Source: Amphiplicatus metriothermophilus
Lineage (GTDB): Bacteria > Pseudomonadota > Alphaproteobacteria > Caulobacterales > Parvularculaceae
Assembly (NCBI RefSeq): GCF_900199215.1
Contig: NZ_FZQA01000003.1
Span: 124,001-188,000, forward strand
DNA length: 64,000 bases
Direction of reading: 5' to 3'
Made by a program: the position numbers and the translations under genes. Shown one piece after another: positions 42,513 through 52,342 of this stretch. The stretch's first letter is position 1. Each line of letters starts with the position of its first letter. The notes under the pieces are model-generated. The model did not search any database, was not told the origin of the DNA, and was given only the letters and a program-made list of their open reading frames with translations.

Positions 42513-43546
42513 CGAACGTCGATACTTCAGGCGCGCGCGCGTCGCATGCGCCCGTGATGGTCGAGGAGATGCTCGCCGCCCTCGCGCCCGTCGATCACGG
42601 CGTCTATGTGGACGCGACCTTCGGCGGCGGCGGGTATGCGCGCGCGATCCTCGCTGCGGCAGACTGCCGGGTCTACGGCTTCGACCGCGATCCGGTCGCC
42701 ATCGAGCGCGGCCGCGAATGGGCGGGCGCCTATGCGGGGCGGCTCGCCCTCATCAACCGGCCCTTCGCGGAGATGGAAGCCGGTCTCGCCGAAGCGGGCG
42801 TCGACGCGCTCGACGGGGCGGTGTTCGATCTCGGCGTTTCCTCCATGCAGCTCGACGAGCCGGCGCGCGGCTTTTCCTTCCGCCATGACGGACCGTTGTC
42901 CATGCGCATGGACGGGGGCAGGCCGGACGCGGCCGACGTAGTCAACCAGGCGAGCGAAAAGGCCCTCGCCGCGATCTTCAAGGGCTATGGCGAGGAGCGC
43001 CACGCCCGCCGCATCGCGAAGGCCGTGGTCCGCGAGCGCGATAAGGCGCCGATCGAAACCACCGGCCGCCTGGCCGAGATCGTCGCCGCGGCCGTTCCGG
43101 CGCGGGGCGCGGCGCGAATCCATCCGGCCACGCGCGTCTTTCAGGCGCTCCGGATCTTCGTCAATGACGAACTGGGCCAGCTCGCCGAAGGCCTGGCGGC
43201 CTGCGAGCGCCTTCTGCGTCCGGCCGGCCGGCTCGTCGTCGTCACCTTCCATTCGCTCGAAGACCGCATGGTCAAGCATTTCCTCGCCGCGCGCGCCCGC
43301 GCGCCCGGCGGCTCGCGGCATGCGCCGCCGGCGGCGGACGAAGCGCCCGCCTTCCGGCTCCTCTTCGCGAAAGCGCGCCGCCCGAGCGAAGCCGAGGTTG
43401 CGGACAATCCCCGGGCGCGCTCGGCGAAGCTGCGCGCGGCCGTGCGCGCCGACGCGCCGGCGCGCGGCGCGCCGGCGGAGACTTTCGCGCGGGGGATTCC
43501 GTCCCTTTCCGATGTCTTGTCCGATGCGTTGAAAAAACGGAGCTAG
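42509..43546 (+). CDS. rsmH: 16S rRNA (cytosine-1402-N4)-methyltransferase RsmH
   Basis: A 345-residue SAM methyltransferase that modifies C1402 of 16S rRNA. Motifs: HAPVMVEEMLAALAPVDHGV, YVDATFGGGGYARAIL (SAM binding), VFDLGVSSMQLDEPARGFSF, and AARIHPATRVFQALRIFVND. The C-terminal segment has LVVVTFHSLEDRMVKHFL. The start ATG overlaps the mraZ stop. An Ala/Arg-rich extension just before the end is usual for GC-rich alphaproteobacteria. Confidence 0.95.
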   Translation: MTNVDTSGARASHAPVMVEEMLAALAPVDHGVYVDATFGGGGYARAILAAADCRVYGFDRDPVAIERGREWAGAYAGRLALINRPFAEMEAGLAEAGVDALDGAVFDLGVSSMQLDEPARGFSFRHDGPLSMRMDGGRPDAADVVNQASEKALAAIFKGYGEERHARRIAKAVVRERDKAPIETTGRLAEIVAAAVPARGAARIHPATRVFQALRIFVNDELGQLAEGLAACERLLRPAGRLVVVTFHSLEDRMVKHFLAARARAPGGSRHAPPAADEAPAFRLLFAKARRPSEAEVADNPRARSAKLRAAVRADAPARGAPAETFARGIPSLSDVLSDALKKRS

Positions 43547-43549
43547 TCG

Positions 43550-43933
43550 ATGGTTCGTGTAACGATGATCCTCCTGTGCCTTCTTCTCGCCGCCGCCGCG
43601 GCCGGACGTTACAAGGCGGAAACGTCCGTACGCGAAACGCGGCGGATGCTCGAAGAGATCGAAAAGGCGAAGGCGCGCGAGCTGAGCGAGATTCAGCTCC
43701 TGCGCGCCGAGATCGCCTTTCTCGAAAATCCCGAGCGGCTGAAGGAGGTCGCCGAGAAAGTCACCGACCTTGAGCCGCTCAGCGCCGCCCAGGTCATGAC
43801 GGCGGAGGAGTTCCGGGTCGCTTTCGGCGGCGGCGAAGAAGCCCCCGCGCCGCAAATGCCGGAGGGGGACGTGATCCTGCACGCGCTCGCCATGGCCGAT
43901 CTCGGCCTGGCCGGCGGCCGGCAGATGGAGTGA
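43550..43933 (+). CDS. ftsL: cell division protein FtsL
   Basis: A 127-residue bitopic membrane protein. A single transmembrane helix at about 4-20 (VTMILLCLLLAAAAAG) is followed by a periplasmic coiled coil (about 22-75: SVRETRRMLEEIEKAKAREL), ending with the conserved NPERLKEVAEKVTDLEPLSA segment near 60-80. FtsL joins FtsQ and FtsB at the divisome and activates FtsWI. It begins three bases after the rsmH stop. The identity rests on position and architecture, because FtsL is poorly conserved. Confidence 0.88.
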   Translation: MVRVTMILLCLLLAAAAAGRYKAETSVRETRRMLEEIEKAKARELSEIQLLRAEIAFLENPERLKEVAEKVTDLEPLSAAQVMTAEEFRVAFGGGEEAPAPQMPEGDVILHALAMADLGLAGGRQME

Positions 43934-43943
43934 GCGGCGCGCG

Positions 43944-45710
43944 ATGGCGTTGTTCGGCAAGCGGCGGAAAACGAAGGCGCGGCTCTATGTGATCGACGAG
44001 ACGCCGGCGCCGGGCGCTGGCGCGCCGGCGACCGCGGTCGTCGTCGCCACCAGCGCGCGCGCGCGCGCCGCGGCCCGGGCGCGCAACCGGATCGGCATGT
44101 GCGCGGTCGCTTTCCTCGCCGCCTTCGTCGGGCTCGGCGCGCGGCTCGCCATGGTCGCCGGGGGCGGCGCGCCGTCGCCGGGCGCGGCGCCGACGGCGCA
44201 GGCGGGGGCCGAGAGCAGGCCTGAAATTCTCGACCGCAACGGCGTGCTGCTTGCCGCGAACGTGCCGACCGTCGCGCTCGAAATCGCCGGCCGCGAGGTC
44301 TGGGACCCCGAAGAGACCGCCGCCGCTATCGCCGGCGTCTTTCCCGAGATCGATGCGGCAAGTCTGGCGGGGAAGCTGCGCGAGGGCCGCTATGTCGAGG
44401 TGCTGAACGATCTGACGCCCGCCCAGCGCGCGCAGGTTTTCGCGCTCGGCCTGCCGGGCGTGCGCTTCAGCGCGCGCGCGCGCCGGTTCTATCCGCAGGA
44501 GGACCTCGCCGCCCATGTGGTCGGCCATCTGACGCCGGGTCGGGGCGGGGCGATGGGGCTGGAGCGCGCGCTCGATCGCCGGGCCGACGCGGGCCCGCTC
44601 GTCGCCTCGATCGACATTCGCGTTCAGCAGGCGCTCGAGGACGAGCTCGCCCGCGCCATGGAGGCTTTCTCGGCGAAAGCCGCCTGGGGGGCGGTGATGG
44701 ACGTGGCGACCGGCGAGGTGCTGGCGCTCGCCAGCCTTCCCGACTTCGACCCCAACGCGCCGGGCGCCGCGCCGGCCGATTGGCGCCGCAATCGCGCCAC
44801 CTACGATCGCTACGAGCTCGGCTCGGCGTTCAAGCCGCTGACTGCCGCGGCCGCGCTCGAAGCCGGCGCGGCGAGCGAGGATTCGACCTATGATGCGCGC
44901 GGAACCTATCGCATCGCCGACTGGACGATCAGGGACTTTCGCGGCGAGAATCGAATTTTGACCTTTTCGGAAGTGATCCAGCACTCCTCGAACATCGGCA
45001 TGGCGCGCATGGCCGAGGACCTCGGGCCCGCGCGCCAGCGCGCGGCGCTCAAGGCGCTCGGACTGCTCGATCCGCTGCCCATCGAGCTGGCGGAGAACCG
45101 CGCGCCCGAACCGCCCGCCCGCTGGGGGCCGGTGGAAAGCGCGACGGTCGCCTATGGCCACGGCATCAGCGTCACGCCTCTGCATCTGCTGGCCGCCTTC
45201 GCCGCGGTGGTGAACGGCGGAGAATACCGCGCGCCGACTTTTCTGAAACAGGCGGGCGCGCGGCCCGGGGCGCGCGTCTTCTCAGAAGAGACGAGCGCGA
45301 TCATGCGCCGGACCCTGCGCCGCGTCGTCACCGGGGGCAGCGCGCGCAAGGCCGAGGCGCCGGGCTATTATCCCATCGGCAAAACGGCGACGGCGGAGAA
45401 GCCGCGCCGGGGCGGCTATGACCGTTCGGCGCGGATCGCGAGCTTCGTCGGCGCTTTTCCGGGCCACGCGCCGCGCTACGCCGTGCTCGTCTCCTTGGAC
45501 GAGCCGCAGCCGACGCCCGAAACCTACGGCTTCGCGACCGCCGGTTGGAACGCCGCGCCGGCTTTCGCGCGTTTCGTCGCCCGCGCCGCCCCGGCGCTCG
45601 GCATCGCGCCGGTGAATGAGGCGACGGCGCTGGCGGGCTTCTATGAGGGCGGGCGATCCGTCGCCCTCGATCCGGCGGACAGGCTCGCCGCGCTGGAGAA
45701 CGCGCCATGA
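43944..45710 (+). CDS. ftsI: septal peptidoglycan transpeptidase FtsI (PBP3)
   Basis: A 588-residue class B penicillin-binding protein. The N-terminal cytoplasmic tail and transmembrane helix (about 50-72) are followed by the pedestal domain and the transpeptidase domain. Catalytic motifs are S294-x-x-K297 (GSAFK in place of the usual GSTFK), S348-S349-N350 (SxN), and K480-T481-A482, where the family has KTG. The segment IGKTATAEKPRRGG otherwise fits the loop. The Gly of KTG shapes the oxyanion-side strand, so Ala is a notable change, but other motifs are intact. It overlaps murE by 4 bases. Septal cross-linking is its role, with FtsW as partner glycosyltransferase. Confidence 0.94.
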   Translation: MALFGKRRKTKARLYVIDETPAPGAGAPATAVVVATSARARAAARARNRIGMCAVAFLAAFVGLGARLAMVAGGGAPSPGAAPTAQAGAESRPEILDRNGVLLAANVPTVALEIAGREVWDPEETAAAIAGVFPEIDAASLAGKLREGRYVEVLNDLTPAQRAQVFALGLPGVRFSARARRFYPQEDLAAHVVGHLTPGRGGAMGLERALDRRADAGPLVASIDIRVQQALEDELARAMEAFSAKAAWGAVMDVATGEVLALASLPDFDPNAPGAAPADWRRNRATYDRYELGSAFKPLTAAAALEAGAASEDSTYDARGTYRIADWTIRDFRGENRILTFSEVIQHSSNIGMARMAEDLGPARQRAALKALGLLDPLPIELAENRAPEPPARWGPVESATVAYGHGISVTPLHLLAAFAAVVNGGEYRAPTFLKQAGARPGARVFSEETSAIMRRTLRRVVTGGSARKAEAPGYYPIGKTATAEKPRRGGYDRSARIASFVGAFPGHAPRYAVLVSLDEPQPTPETYGFATAGWNAAPAFARFVARAAPALGIAPVNEATALAGFYEGGRSVALDPADRLAALENAP

Positions 45711-47143
45711 AGCTCTCCGCGCTTCTCGGCCGGCCCTGCGCGCCCGATCCCGAGATCGCCGGGCTCGCCCTCGACAGCCGCGCGGTCAGGCCGGGCTATC
45801 TCTTCGCCGCGCTCGAGGGCGCGAAGGACGACGGCGCGCGTTATGTTCCGCAGGCGGAAGAAAACGGCGCCGTCGCAGTGCTCGCCGGCCGCCGGATCGA
45901 GACCAAGGCGGCGCTCGTCGTCGATCCCGACCCGCGCCGGCTGCTGGCGCAGATGGCGGCGCGTTTTTATCCGCGCCAGCCCGGGATCGTCGCCGGCGTG
46001 ACCGGCACCAACGGCAAGACCTCGACGGCGCGCTTTTCCGCCCAGCTTTGGACGATGCTCGGCGGGAAGGGCGCGAGTCTGGGCACGCTGGGCGCCTTTG
46101 CGCCGGGTTACGAGAAGAAGCTCGCCCATACGACGCCCGATGCGGCGACCTTGCACGAGACGCTCGACGAGATGGCCGGCCTCGGCGTCACGCACCTGAC
46201 GATGGAGGCGTCGAGCCATGCGCTCGTCCAGCGCCGCGCCGACGGGGTGAGATTCGCGATCGCCGCCTTCACCAACATAACCCAGGACCATCTCGACTAT
46301 CATCCCGATTTCGAATCCTACCTCGCGGCGAAAGCCCGTCTGTTCACGGAGCTTCTGCCGCAGGACGGAGTCGCCGTCGTCAACGCCGACGGCGAAGGCG
46401 CGCCGCTGATCCTCGAGCGCGCCCGCACGGCCGGCCGGCGCGTCATGACGACCGGCGCGCTCGGCAAGGACCTGCGCATCACCCGCGCGCGCCCGCATCC
46501 GGCTGGGCTGTCGATCGACGTCGTCTGCGGCGAGAAAACCTTCGCCCTCGACCTGCCGCTGATCGGCGCCTTTCAGGCGGAAAACGCGCTGCTTGCGGCC
46601 GGAATCGTCATCGCGTCGGGCTTTGCGGCCGATGCGGTTTTGCCTTTGCTGCCCAGGCTCGACGGCGTGCCGGGGCGGATGCAGCGCGTCGGGGGAGTCG
46701 CTGGCGCGGCGATCTATATCGACTACGCCCACACGCCCGACGCCATCGCGACTGCGCTCGCCGCGATCCGGCCGCATGTCAAAGGCCGGCTCGTCGCGAT
46801 CATCGGCGCGGGGGGGGATCGCGACCGAGCCAAGCGTCCGCATATGGGCCGGGCCGCCGCGCTCGGCGCTGACGTAGTGATTGTCGCGGATGATAATCCG
46901 CGTTCGGAAGATCCGGCGGAAATCCGTCGCCAGATCCTCGCGGGCGCGCCGAAAGCGATCGAGATAGGCGATCGTCGCGAGGCCATCGCGCGCGCCGTGG
47001 CCATGCTGGAATCGGGGGACGTCCTGCTCATCGCCGGCAAGGGCCATGAAACGGGGCAGATCGTGGGAGACGTCGTGCATCCGTTCGACGACGGCGCGGT
47101 CGCGCGGGCGGAAGCGGCGAAACGGGTAAGGGAGGGATCATGA
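45707..47143 (+). CDS. murE: UDP-MurNAc-tripeptide synthetase MurE (meso-DAP adding)
   Basis: A 478-residue Mur ligase that adds the third amino acid to UDP-MurNAc-L-Ala-D-Glu. It shows the ATP-binding GVTGTNGKTSTARFSAQLWT, the carbamylated-Lys region EASSHALVQRRADGVRFAIA, NITQDHLDYHPDFESYLAAK, and VIVADDNPRSEDPAEIRRQI whose DNPR motif marks meso-diaminopimelate specificity. Three-domain length is normal. It overlaps ftsI and murF by 4 bases at both ends (ATGA). Confidence 0.96.
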   Translation: MKLSALLGRPCAPDPEIAGLALDSRAVRPGYLFAALEGAKDDGARYVPQAEENGAVAVLAGRRIETKAALVVDPDPRRLLAQMAARFYPRQPGIVAGVTGTNGKTSTARFSAQLWTMLGGKGASLGTLGAFAPGYEKKLAHTTPDAATLHETLDEMAGLGVTHLTMEASSHALVQRRADGVRFAIAAFTNITQDHLDYHPDFESYLAAKARLFTELLPQDGVAVVNADGEGAPLILERARTAGRRVMTTGALGKDLRITRARPHPAGLSIDVVCGEKTFALDLPLIGAFQAENALLAAGIVIASGFAADAVLPLLPRLDGVPGRMQRVGGVAGAAIYIDYAHTPDAIATALAAIRPHVKGRLVAIIGAGGDRDRAKRPHMGRAAALGADVVIVADDNPRSEDPAEIRRQILAGAPKAIEIGDRREAIARAVAMLESGDVLLIAGKGHETGQIVGDVVHPFDDGAVARAEAAKRVREGS

Positions 47144-48591
47144 CGGCCGCCTTGTGGACCGCCTACGAAGCCGCCGCCGCGACGGGCGGCGCGCTGTGCG
47201 CGCGCGGCGGCGATCCCGACCGCTGGATCGCCGAGGAATGGGCCGCGCGCGGGCTTTCGATCGACAGCCGGACCCTGAAGCCCGGCGACATGTTCGTCGC
47301 GCTGAAGGACGCGCGCGACGGGCATGATTTCGTCGCGGCGGCGTTCGAGAAGGGCGCCGCGGCGGCGCTCGTGGCGCGCGCGCCCGAGGACGCGCCTGAC
47401 GGCAAGCCTCTGCTCGTGGTGCGCGACACGCTCGAAGGGCTGCGCGATCTTGCGCGCGCCGCGCGCCTTCGCAATTTCGGCAAGCGCGTCGCGGTCACGG
47501 GCTCGGCCGGCAAGACGAGCGCGAAAGAGATGCTGCGCGTCGCGCTCGGCGCCGCGGGCCGCGCCCATGCGGCGGAAAAGAGCTTCAACAACCACTGGGG
47601 CGTGCCGCTCACGCTCGCGCAGCTTCCCATGAACGCCGATTACGGGGTGTTCGAGATCGGCATGAACCACGCCGGCGAGATCACGCCGCTCACGAGACTC
47701 GTGCGCCCCCACGCGGCGATCGTGACGACGGTGGGCCCCGCGCATCTGGAGTTTTTCGGCAGCGTCGAGAAGATCGCCGAGGCGAAGGCGGAGATTTTCC
47801 TGGGCCTCGCGCCCGGCGGCGTCGCGATCATCCCCGCCGACAATGAGCATTGCGCGCTGCTGCGCCGCCGGGCCGAGAAGGCCGGCGCGGCGCGCATCGT
47901 AAGCTTCGGCGCGCGCGACGGCGCCGATCTGCGCCTGCTCGACTACGCGGAAGAAAGCGACGGCGCGCGAATCGAGGCGCAGGTTTTCGGCGAGGACGTC
48001 GCGTTCAGGCTCGGCGCGCCGGGCCGACATCAGGCGATGAACGCGCTGGCGGTTCTCGCCGCCGTGCGCGCGGTCGGCGCGCCGCTCGTCCCGGCGATGG
48101 AGGCCCTCGCCCGGTTCGCGCCGTCTGAGGGCAGGGGCGCGCGCCGCGAGATCGCGCTTTCCGGCGGGCGCCGGATCACCCTCATCGACGAGAGCTACAA
48201 CGCCAATCCCGCCTCCATGGCCGCGGCGCTGGCGCTGCTCGGCGCGGCGAAACCGCGCGGGCGCGGCCGGCGCATTGCGGTTCTCGGCGAGATGCTGGAA
48301 CTGGGACCGGACGCGCCGAAGCTGCACGCGCAGCTCGCCGACGCGCTCGCCGCGGCGAAGGTCGACCGGCTTTACGCCGCCGGCGCGCTCATGCGCCATC
48401 TGTGGGAGGCCGCGCCGGCGGCCATGCGCGGGCGCTGGAGCGAAAAGGCCGACGACGTTCTGGCCGCGCTCAGGGCCGATCTCGCCGACGGCGACGTCGT
48501 CATGGTCAAAGGCTCGAACGCCTCTAAGATAAGCCTCGTCGCGCGCGCGCTCGAAAGCGAGGAAGCCCGGCCGAAAGCGGCGAACGAATAA
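47140..48591 (+). CDS. murF: UDP-MurNAc-pentapeptide synthetase MurF
   Basis: A 483-residue Mur ligase that adds D-Ala-D-Ala. Motifs are [20 protein letters not shown], the P-loop [60 protein letters not shown] and [20 protein letters not shown] near the end. The N-terminal domain recognises the UDP-precursor. It overlaps the murE stop by 4 bases. There are 22 bases before mraY. Confidence 0.96.
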   Translation: MTAALWTAYEAAAATGGALCARGGDPDRWIAEEWAARGLSIDSRTLKPGDMFVALKDARDGHDFVAAAFEKGAAAALVARAPEDAPDGKPLLVVRDTLEGLRDLARAARLRNFGKRVAVTGSAGKTSAKEMLRVALGAAGRAHAAEKSFNNHWGVPLTLAQLPMNADYGVFEIGMNHAGEITPLTRLVRPHAAIVTTVGPAHLEFFGSVEKIAEAKAEIFLGLAPGGVAIIPADNEHCALLRRRAEKAGAARIVSFGARDGADLRLLDYAEESDGARIEAQVFGEDVAFRLGAPGRHQAMNALAVLAAVRAVGAPLVPAMEALARFAPSEGRGARREIALSGGRRITLIDESYNANPASMAAALALLGAAKPRGRGRRIAVLGEMLELGPDAPKLHAQLADALAAAKVDRLYAAGALMRHLWEAAPAAMRGRWSEKADDVLAALRADLADGDVVMVKGSNASKISLVARALESEEARPKAANE

Positions 48592-48613
48592 CAAGAAGGA
48601 CTGCGCATACTCG

Positions 48614-49753
48614 ATGCTTTACCACCTGCTCACGCCGCTTGCGGATGAATTCGCGCTTTTCAACGTCTTCCGTTATCTGACGTTCCGAACGGGCGGCGCG
48701 GTGATGACGGCGCTTGTCATCGCCTTCGTGGTCGGCCCGCCGCTCATTCACTGGATGCGCCGCAGCCAGGGCAAGGGTCAGCCGATCCGCCAGGACGGCC
48801 CGGAAAGCCACCTCCTGTCTAAGGCCGGCACGCCGACCATGGGCGGGGTGCTCATCCTTCTGTCGATGACCATCGCCACGCTTTTATGGGCGCGGCTCGA
48901 CAACGCCTATGTGTGGATCGTCATGGGCGTGACGCTTTCATTCGGCCTTCTGGGCTTCATCGACGACTATCTCAAGGTCGCCAAGCAGACCGCCAGCGGC
49001 GTCGTCGGCAGCCTCAAGCTCGTGGTGCAGTTCGCGGTGGCGCTGCTCGCCGGCTATCTCTGCGTGAAGACGCTGGGCGCGGCGCCCGACGCGCCGCCCG
49101 GCATCGAGACCTCCATCGCCGTGCCCTTCGTGCCGCTGCAGTTTCTGAGCCAGCTTTTCGGGCCCGGCGCGGTGGGCGTGCCGGTCGGCTGGCTGATCGT
49201 GCCTTTCGCGGCTTTCGTCATCGTCGGCGCGTCGAACACGGTCAATCTCACCGACGGGCTCGACGGTCTCGCGACCGTGCCGGTGATGATCGCGGCCGGC
49301 GCCTACGCGCTCATCGCCTATCTCGTCGGCAATGCGATCTATGCGAACTATCTGGGCGTGCCTTACGTGCCGGGCGTCGGCGAGCTCGCCATCGTCTGCG
49401 GCGCGATCATCGGCGCGGGTCTGGGCTTTCTGTGGTTCAACGCCCCGCCGGCGGCGATCTTCATGGGCGACACCGGCTCGCTCGCCCTCGGGGGAGCGCT
49501 CGGCGCCATCGCCGTGGCGGCCAAGCACGAGATCGTGCTCGCCATCGTCGGCGGGCTTTTCGTACTCGAAGGGCTTTCGGTGATGATTCAGATCGCGTCG
49601 TTCAAGCTCACCGGCAAGCGCGTCTTCCGGATGGCGCCGATCCACCATCATTTCGAACAATTGGGCTGGAAGGAATCGACCATCGTCATCCGGTTCTGGA
49701 TCGTGGCGGTTATTCTCGCCCTCATCGGGCTCGCGTCGCTGAAACTGCGGTAG
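48614..49753 (+). CDS. mraY: phospho-MurNAc-pentapeptide transferase MraY (lipid I synthase)
   Basis: A 379-residue inner membrane protein with about 10 helices. It transfers phospho-MurNAc-pentapeptide to undecaprenyl phosphate. Motifs are [40 protein letters not shown] (D-D-Y), [20 protein letters not shown] (NLTDGLDG), and [20 protein letters not shown] (the MGDTGS catalytic loop). The loop [20 protein letters not shown] near the end carries the conserved HHH motif. The ATG follows AAGAAGGA at an ideal distance. Confidence 0.97.
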   Translation: MLYHLLTPLADEFALFNVFRYLTFRTGGAVMTALVIAFVVGPPLIHWMRRSQGKGQPIRQDGPESHLLSKAGTPTMGGVLILLSMTIATLLWARLDNAYVWIVMGVTLSFGLLGFIDDYLKVAKQTASGVVGSLKLVVQFAVALLAGYLCVKTLGAAPDAPPGIETSIAVPFVPLQFLSQLFGPGAVGVPVGWLIVPFAAFVIVGASNTVNLTDGLDGLATVPVMIAAGAYALIAYLVGNAIYANYLGVPYVPGVGELAIVCGAIIGAGLGFLWFNAPPAAIFMGDTGSLALGGALGAIAVAAKHEIVLAIVGGLFVLEGLSVMIQIASFKLTGKRVFRMAPIHHHFEQLGWKESTIVIRFWIVAVILALIGLASLKLR

Positions 49754-49793
49754 GACCTGAAGCCGGACGGAAAAAGGAGCGCGAAACGCGGCT

Positions 49794-51206
49794 ATGATCC
49801 CCATTCCGGGCGTGAAGAAAAAGAAGATCGGCGTGTTCGGCCTCGGCGTCAGCGGACTTGCCGCCTGCGAGGCGCTGGCCGCCTCCGGCGCGCAGGTCTT
49901 CGCCTGGGACGAGAATCGCGCCGCGCGCGAAAAAACAGCGAATACGGAGTATCGCGCCGAACATCCGAAGGAATGGCCGTGGGGCGAGCTCGACGCGCTC
50001 GTTCTCAGCCCCGGCGTGCCGCTCACCCATCCCAGGCCGCATCCCATCGCGCGCAAGGCGCGCGCGGAGAAGGTCGAGCTCATCGGCGATGTCGAGTTGT
50101 TCGCGTGCGCCCTCGCGGCGAGCGAGACGAGCCCGCGCCCGCGCGTCGTCGCCGTCACCGGCTCCAACGGCAAGTCGACGACGACGGCGCTGATCGGCCA
50201 CATATTGCGCGAAGCGGGCTTCGACGTCTCCGTCGGCGGCAATATCGGCAAGCCAGCGCTGGCGCTGGAGCCGCCTTCGCCGGGGCGCGTCTATGTGCTT
50301 GAGCTTTCTTCTTTCCAGCTCGATCTCACGCGCAGCCTGCGCGCCGACGTCGCGGCGATGCTCAACATCGCGCCGGACCATATCGACCGGCATGGCGACC
50401 TTGCGGGCTACCTGGCGGCGAAGCGGCGCATCTTTCTCAATCAGCAGGCGGAAGACACGGCGATCGTCGGCGTCGACGACGCCTGGGCTCAAGGGATTTG
50501 CGCGGCGCTTTGCCGCGAGGGCGGACGGCGGGTGATCCCCGTCTCCGCCGAAGGCGCGCTCGGGCGCGGCGTTTTCGCGCTGAAGGGCAAGCTGTTCTGC
50601 AATCTCGACGGCAAGACCGGCGAGGCGGGCGATATCGCGCACGTCGCCGCGCTCAAGGGCGCGCATAACTGGCAGAACGCAGCGGCTGCGCTCGCCGCGG
50701 CGACGGCGCTGGGCGTCGCGCCAGCGGTGGCGGTCAGGGCGATGGAGCGCTTCGAGGGACTCCCGCATCGGCTCGAAGTCGTCGGGCGCATCGGGCGGGT
50801 TCTGTACGTGAACGACTCCAAGGCGACGAACGCGGACGCCGCCGCGCGCGCGCTCAAGACCTATCGCGACATCTTCTGGATCGCCGGCGGCCGACCGAAA
50901 GAGGGCGGGGTCGCTTCGTTGCGCCCGCTGATGGACCGGGTGCGCGGCGCCTATCTCATCGGCGAGGCGGCGCCGCTGTTCGAAGAGCAGCTCGCCGGCG
51001 CGGTCCCCTGCGCGCAGTGCGGCGACCTTCCGGCCGCCCTCGCGCGCGCGAGCCGCGACGCGGCGCAGAGCGGGCTCGACGCGCCGGTGGTGCTGCTCGC
51101 GCCGGCCTGCGCCTCCTACGATCAGTATGCGAATTTCGAAAAGCGCGGCGAGGAGTTCCGCCGGCTCGTGCTGGCTGCCGCGCGCGCGGCCGGGGAGGCG
51201 GCATGA
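49794..51206 (+). CDS. murD: UDP-MurNAc-L-Ala:D-Glu ligase MurD
   Basis: A 470-residue Mur ligase. The N-terminal Rossmann-like domain has KKIGVFGLGVSGLAACEALA; the ATPase domain has AVTGSNGKSTTTALIGHILR and VLELSSFQLDLTRSLRADVA; then NIAPDHIDRHGDLAGYLAAK and YVNDSKATNADAAARALKTY, the D-Glu binding part. The N-terminus starts with KKKK-rich residues. The stop overlaps the ftsW start by 4 bases (ATGA). Confidence 0.96.
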   Translation: MIPIPGVKKKKIGVFGLGVSGLAACEALAASGAQVFAWDENRAAREKTANTEYRAEHPKEWPWGELDALVLSPGVPLTHPRPHPIARKARAEKVELIGDVELFACALAASETSPRPRVVAVTGSNGKSTTTALIGHILREAGFDVSVGGNIGKPALALEPPSPGRVYVLELSSFQLDLTRSLRADVAAMLNIAPDHIDRHGDLAGYLAAKRRIFLNQQAEDTAIVGVDDAWAQGICAALCREGGRRVIPVSAEGALGRGVFALKGKLFCNLDGKTGEAGDIAHVAALKGAHNWQNAAAALAAATALGVAPAVAVRAMERFEGLPHRLEVVGRIGRVLYVNDSKATNADAAARALKTYRDIFWIAGGRPKEGGVASLRPLMDRVRGAYLIGEAAPLFEEQLAGAVPCAQCGDLPAALARASRDAAQSGLDAPVVLLAPACASYDQYANFEKRGEEFRRLVLAAARAAGEAA

Positions 51207-52342
51207 GGGCGCTCTCGTCTTCAAACCATTCGCCGGCCGCGCTGTGGTGGCGCTCGGTCGATCAGGTCGGGCTTCTCCTCGTCGGCCTCATCGCCAGCAT
51301 CGGCGTGGCGCTTCTGTTCGCCGCAGGACCAGCCGCCGCCGCGCGGCTCGGCATTGCGTCGAGCTTTCACTTTCCGCTGCGCCAGCTCGTCTTTCTCGTT
51401 CCGGCCTTCGCCCTGATGATCGGCGTGTCGATGCTGACGCCGCTTCAGGCGCGCCGGCTCGGCGTCGTTCTATTTCTCGCCGCGGCGGCGCTGATGCTCG
51501 CCGCGCTCCTCTTCGCGCCGGAGATCAACGGCGCGAAGCGTTGGATCGCGCTCGGGAGCTTCAGCCTTCAGCCTTCAGAGCTCGCCAAGCCCGGCTTCGT
51601 CGTCGCCGCCTCCTGGATGCTCGCCGAAGGCGCACGCAATCCGCGCTTCCCTGGCGCGGCGATCACGGCGGGGCTTTACGCGCTGTTGATGGCGCTTCTC
51701 ATTCTGCAACCCGACTACGGCCAGGCCGCGCTCGTCACGGCGCTATGGCTGGTCATGCTCTTCGTCGTTTTCGGCTGGAGCTGGTGGATGATCGCCGTCG
51801 GCCTCGCCGGGGCGGGCTCGATCGCCGGGGGTTATTTTTTCTCCCCGCATATCGCGCGGCGCATCGAGGCGTTCCTCGACCCGGCTGCGGGCGAGACCTA
51901 TCAGGTCGACAAGGCGCTCCAGGCGATCGCCCATGGCGGCTGGTTCGGACGCGGTTCGCAGGGCGCGAGCGTGAAGTATCAGCTTCCCGACGCTCATACC
52001 GATTTCATCTACGCCGTGGCGGGAGAGGAATACGGATTCATTCTGTGCGCGGGCATTCTCGCGCTGTTCGGCGCGCTGGTCGTGCGCTTCTACGCGCGCG
52101 CGGCGAGCCTGAGCAGCCTGTTCGCCCAATCCGCCGTATGCGGACTCGCGGCGATGATCGGCTTGCAGAGCTTCATCAACATCGCAGTCAATCTGCGGGC
52201 GCTGCCGGCGAAGGGCATGACGCTGCCGTTCATCTCCTATGGCGGCTCGTCCCTGCTGGCGACGGGGCTCGCTTTCGGGCTCATCTTCGCGCTCTCGCGC
52301 CGGCACGGTCCCGCCGCGCGCCGCAAGGAGATCATGCCGTGA
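51203..52342 (+). CDS. ftsW: peptidoglycan glycosyltransferase FtsW (SEDS)
   Basis: From ATG 51203 the product is 379 residues; the frame is open upstream only through murD. It has about 10 membrane helices. SEDS signatures are NGAKRWIALGSFSLQPSELA, LQPDYGQAALVTALWLVMLF, GGWFGRGSQGASVKYQLPDA (the conserved GxGxGxS-like loop), HTDFIYAVAGEEYGFI, and MTLPFISYGGSSLLATGLAF near the end. FtsW polymerises lipid II at the septum together with FtsI. It overlaps murD and murG (GTGA). Confidence 0.96.
   Translation: MRALSSSNHSPAALWWRSVDQVGLLLVGLIASIGVALLFAAGPAAAARLGIASSFHFPLRQLVFLVPAFALMIGVSMLTPLQARRLGVVLFLAAAALMLAALLFAPEINGAKRWIALGSFSLQPSELAKPGFVVAASWMLAEGARNPRFPGAAITAGLYALLMALLILQPDYGQAALVTALWLVMLFVVFGWSWWMIAVGLAGAGSIAGGYFFSPHIARRIEAFLDPAAGETYQVDKALQAIAHGGWFGRGSQGASVKYQLPDAHTDFIYAVAGEEYGFILCAGILALFGALVVRFYARAASLSSLFAQSAVCGLAAMIGLQSFINIAVNLRALPAKGMTLPFISYGGSSLLATGLAFGLIFALSRRHGPAARRKEIMP

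Noticed and set aside
46723-48594. Open frame of about 620 codons opposite murE and murF
   Set aside because: Antisense shadow of conserved Mur ligases.
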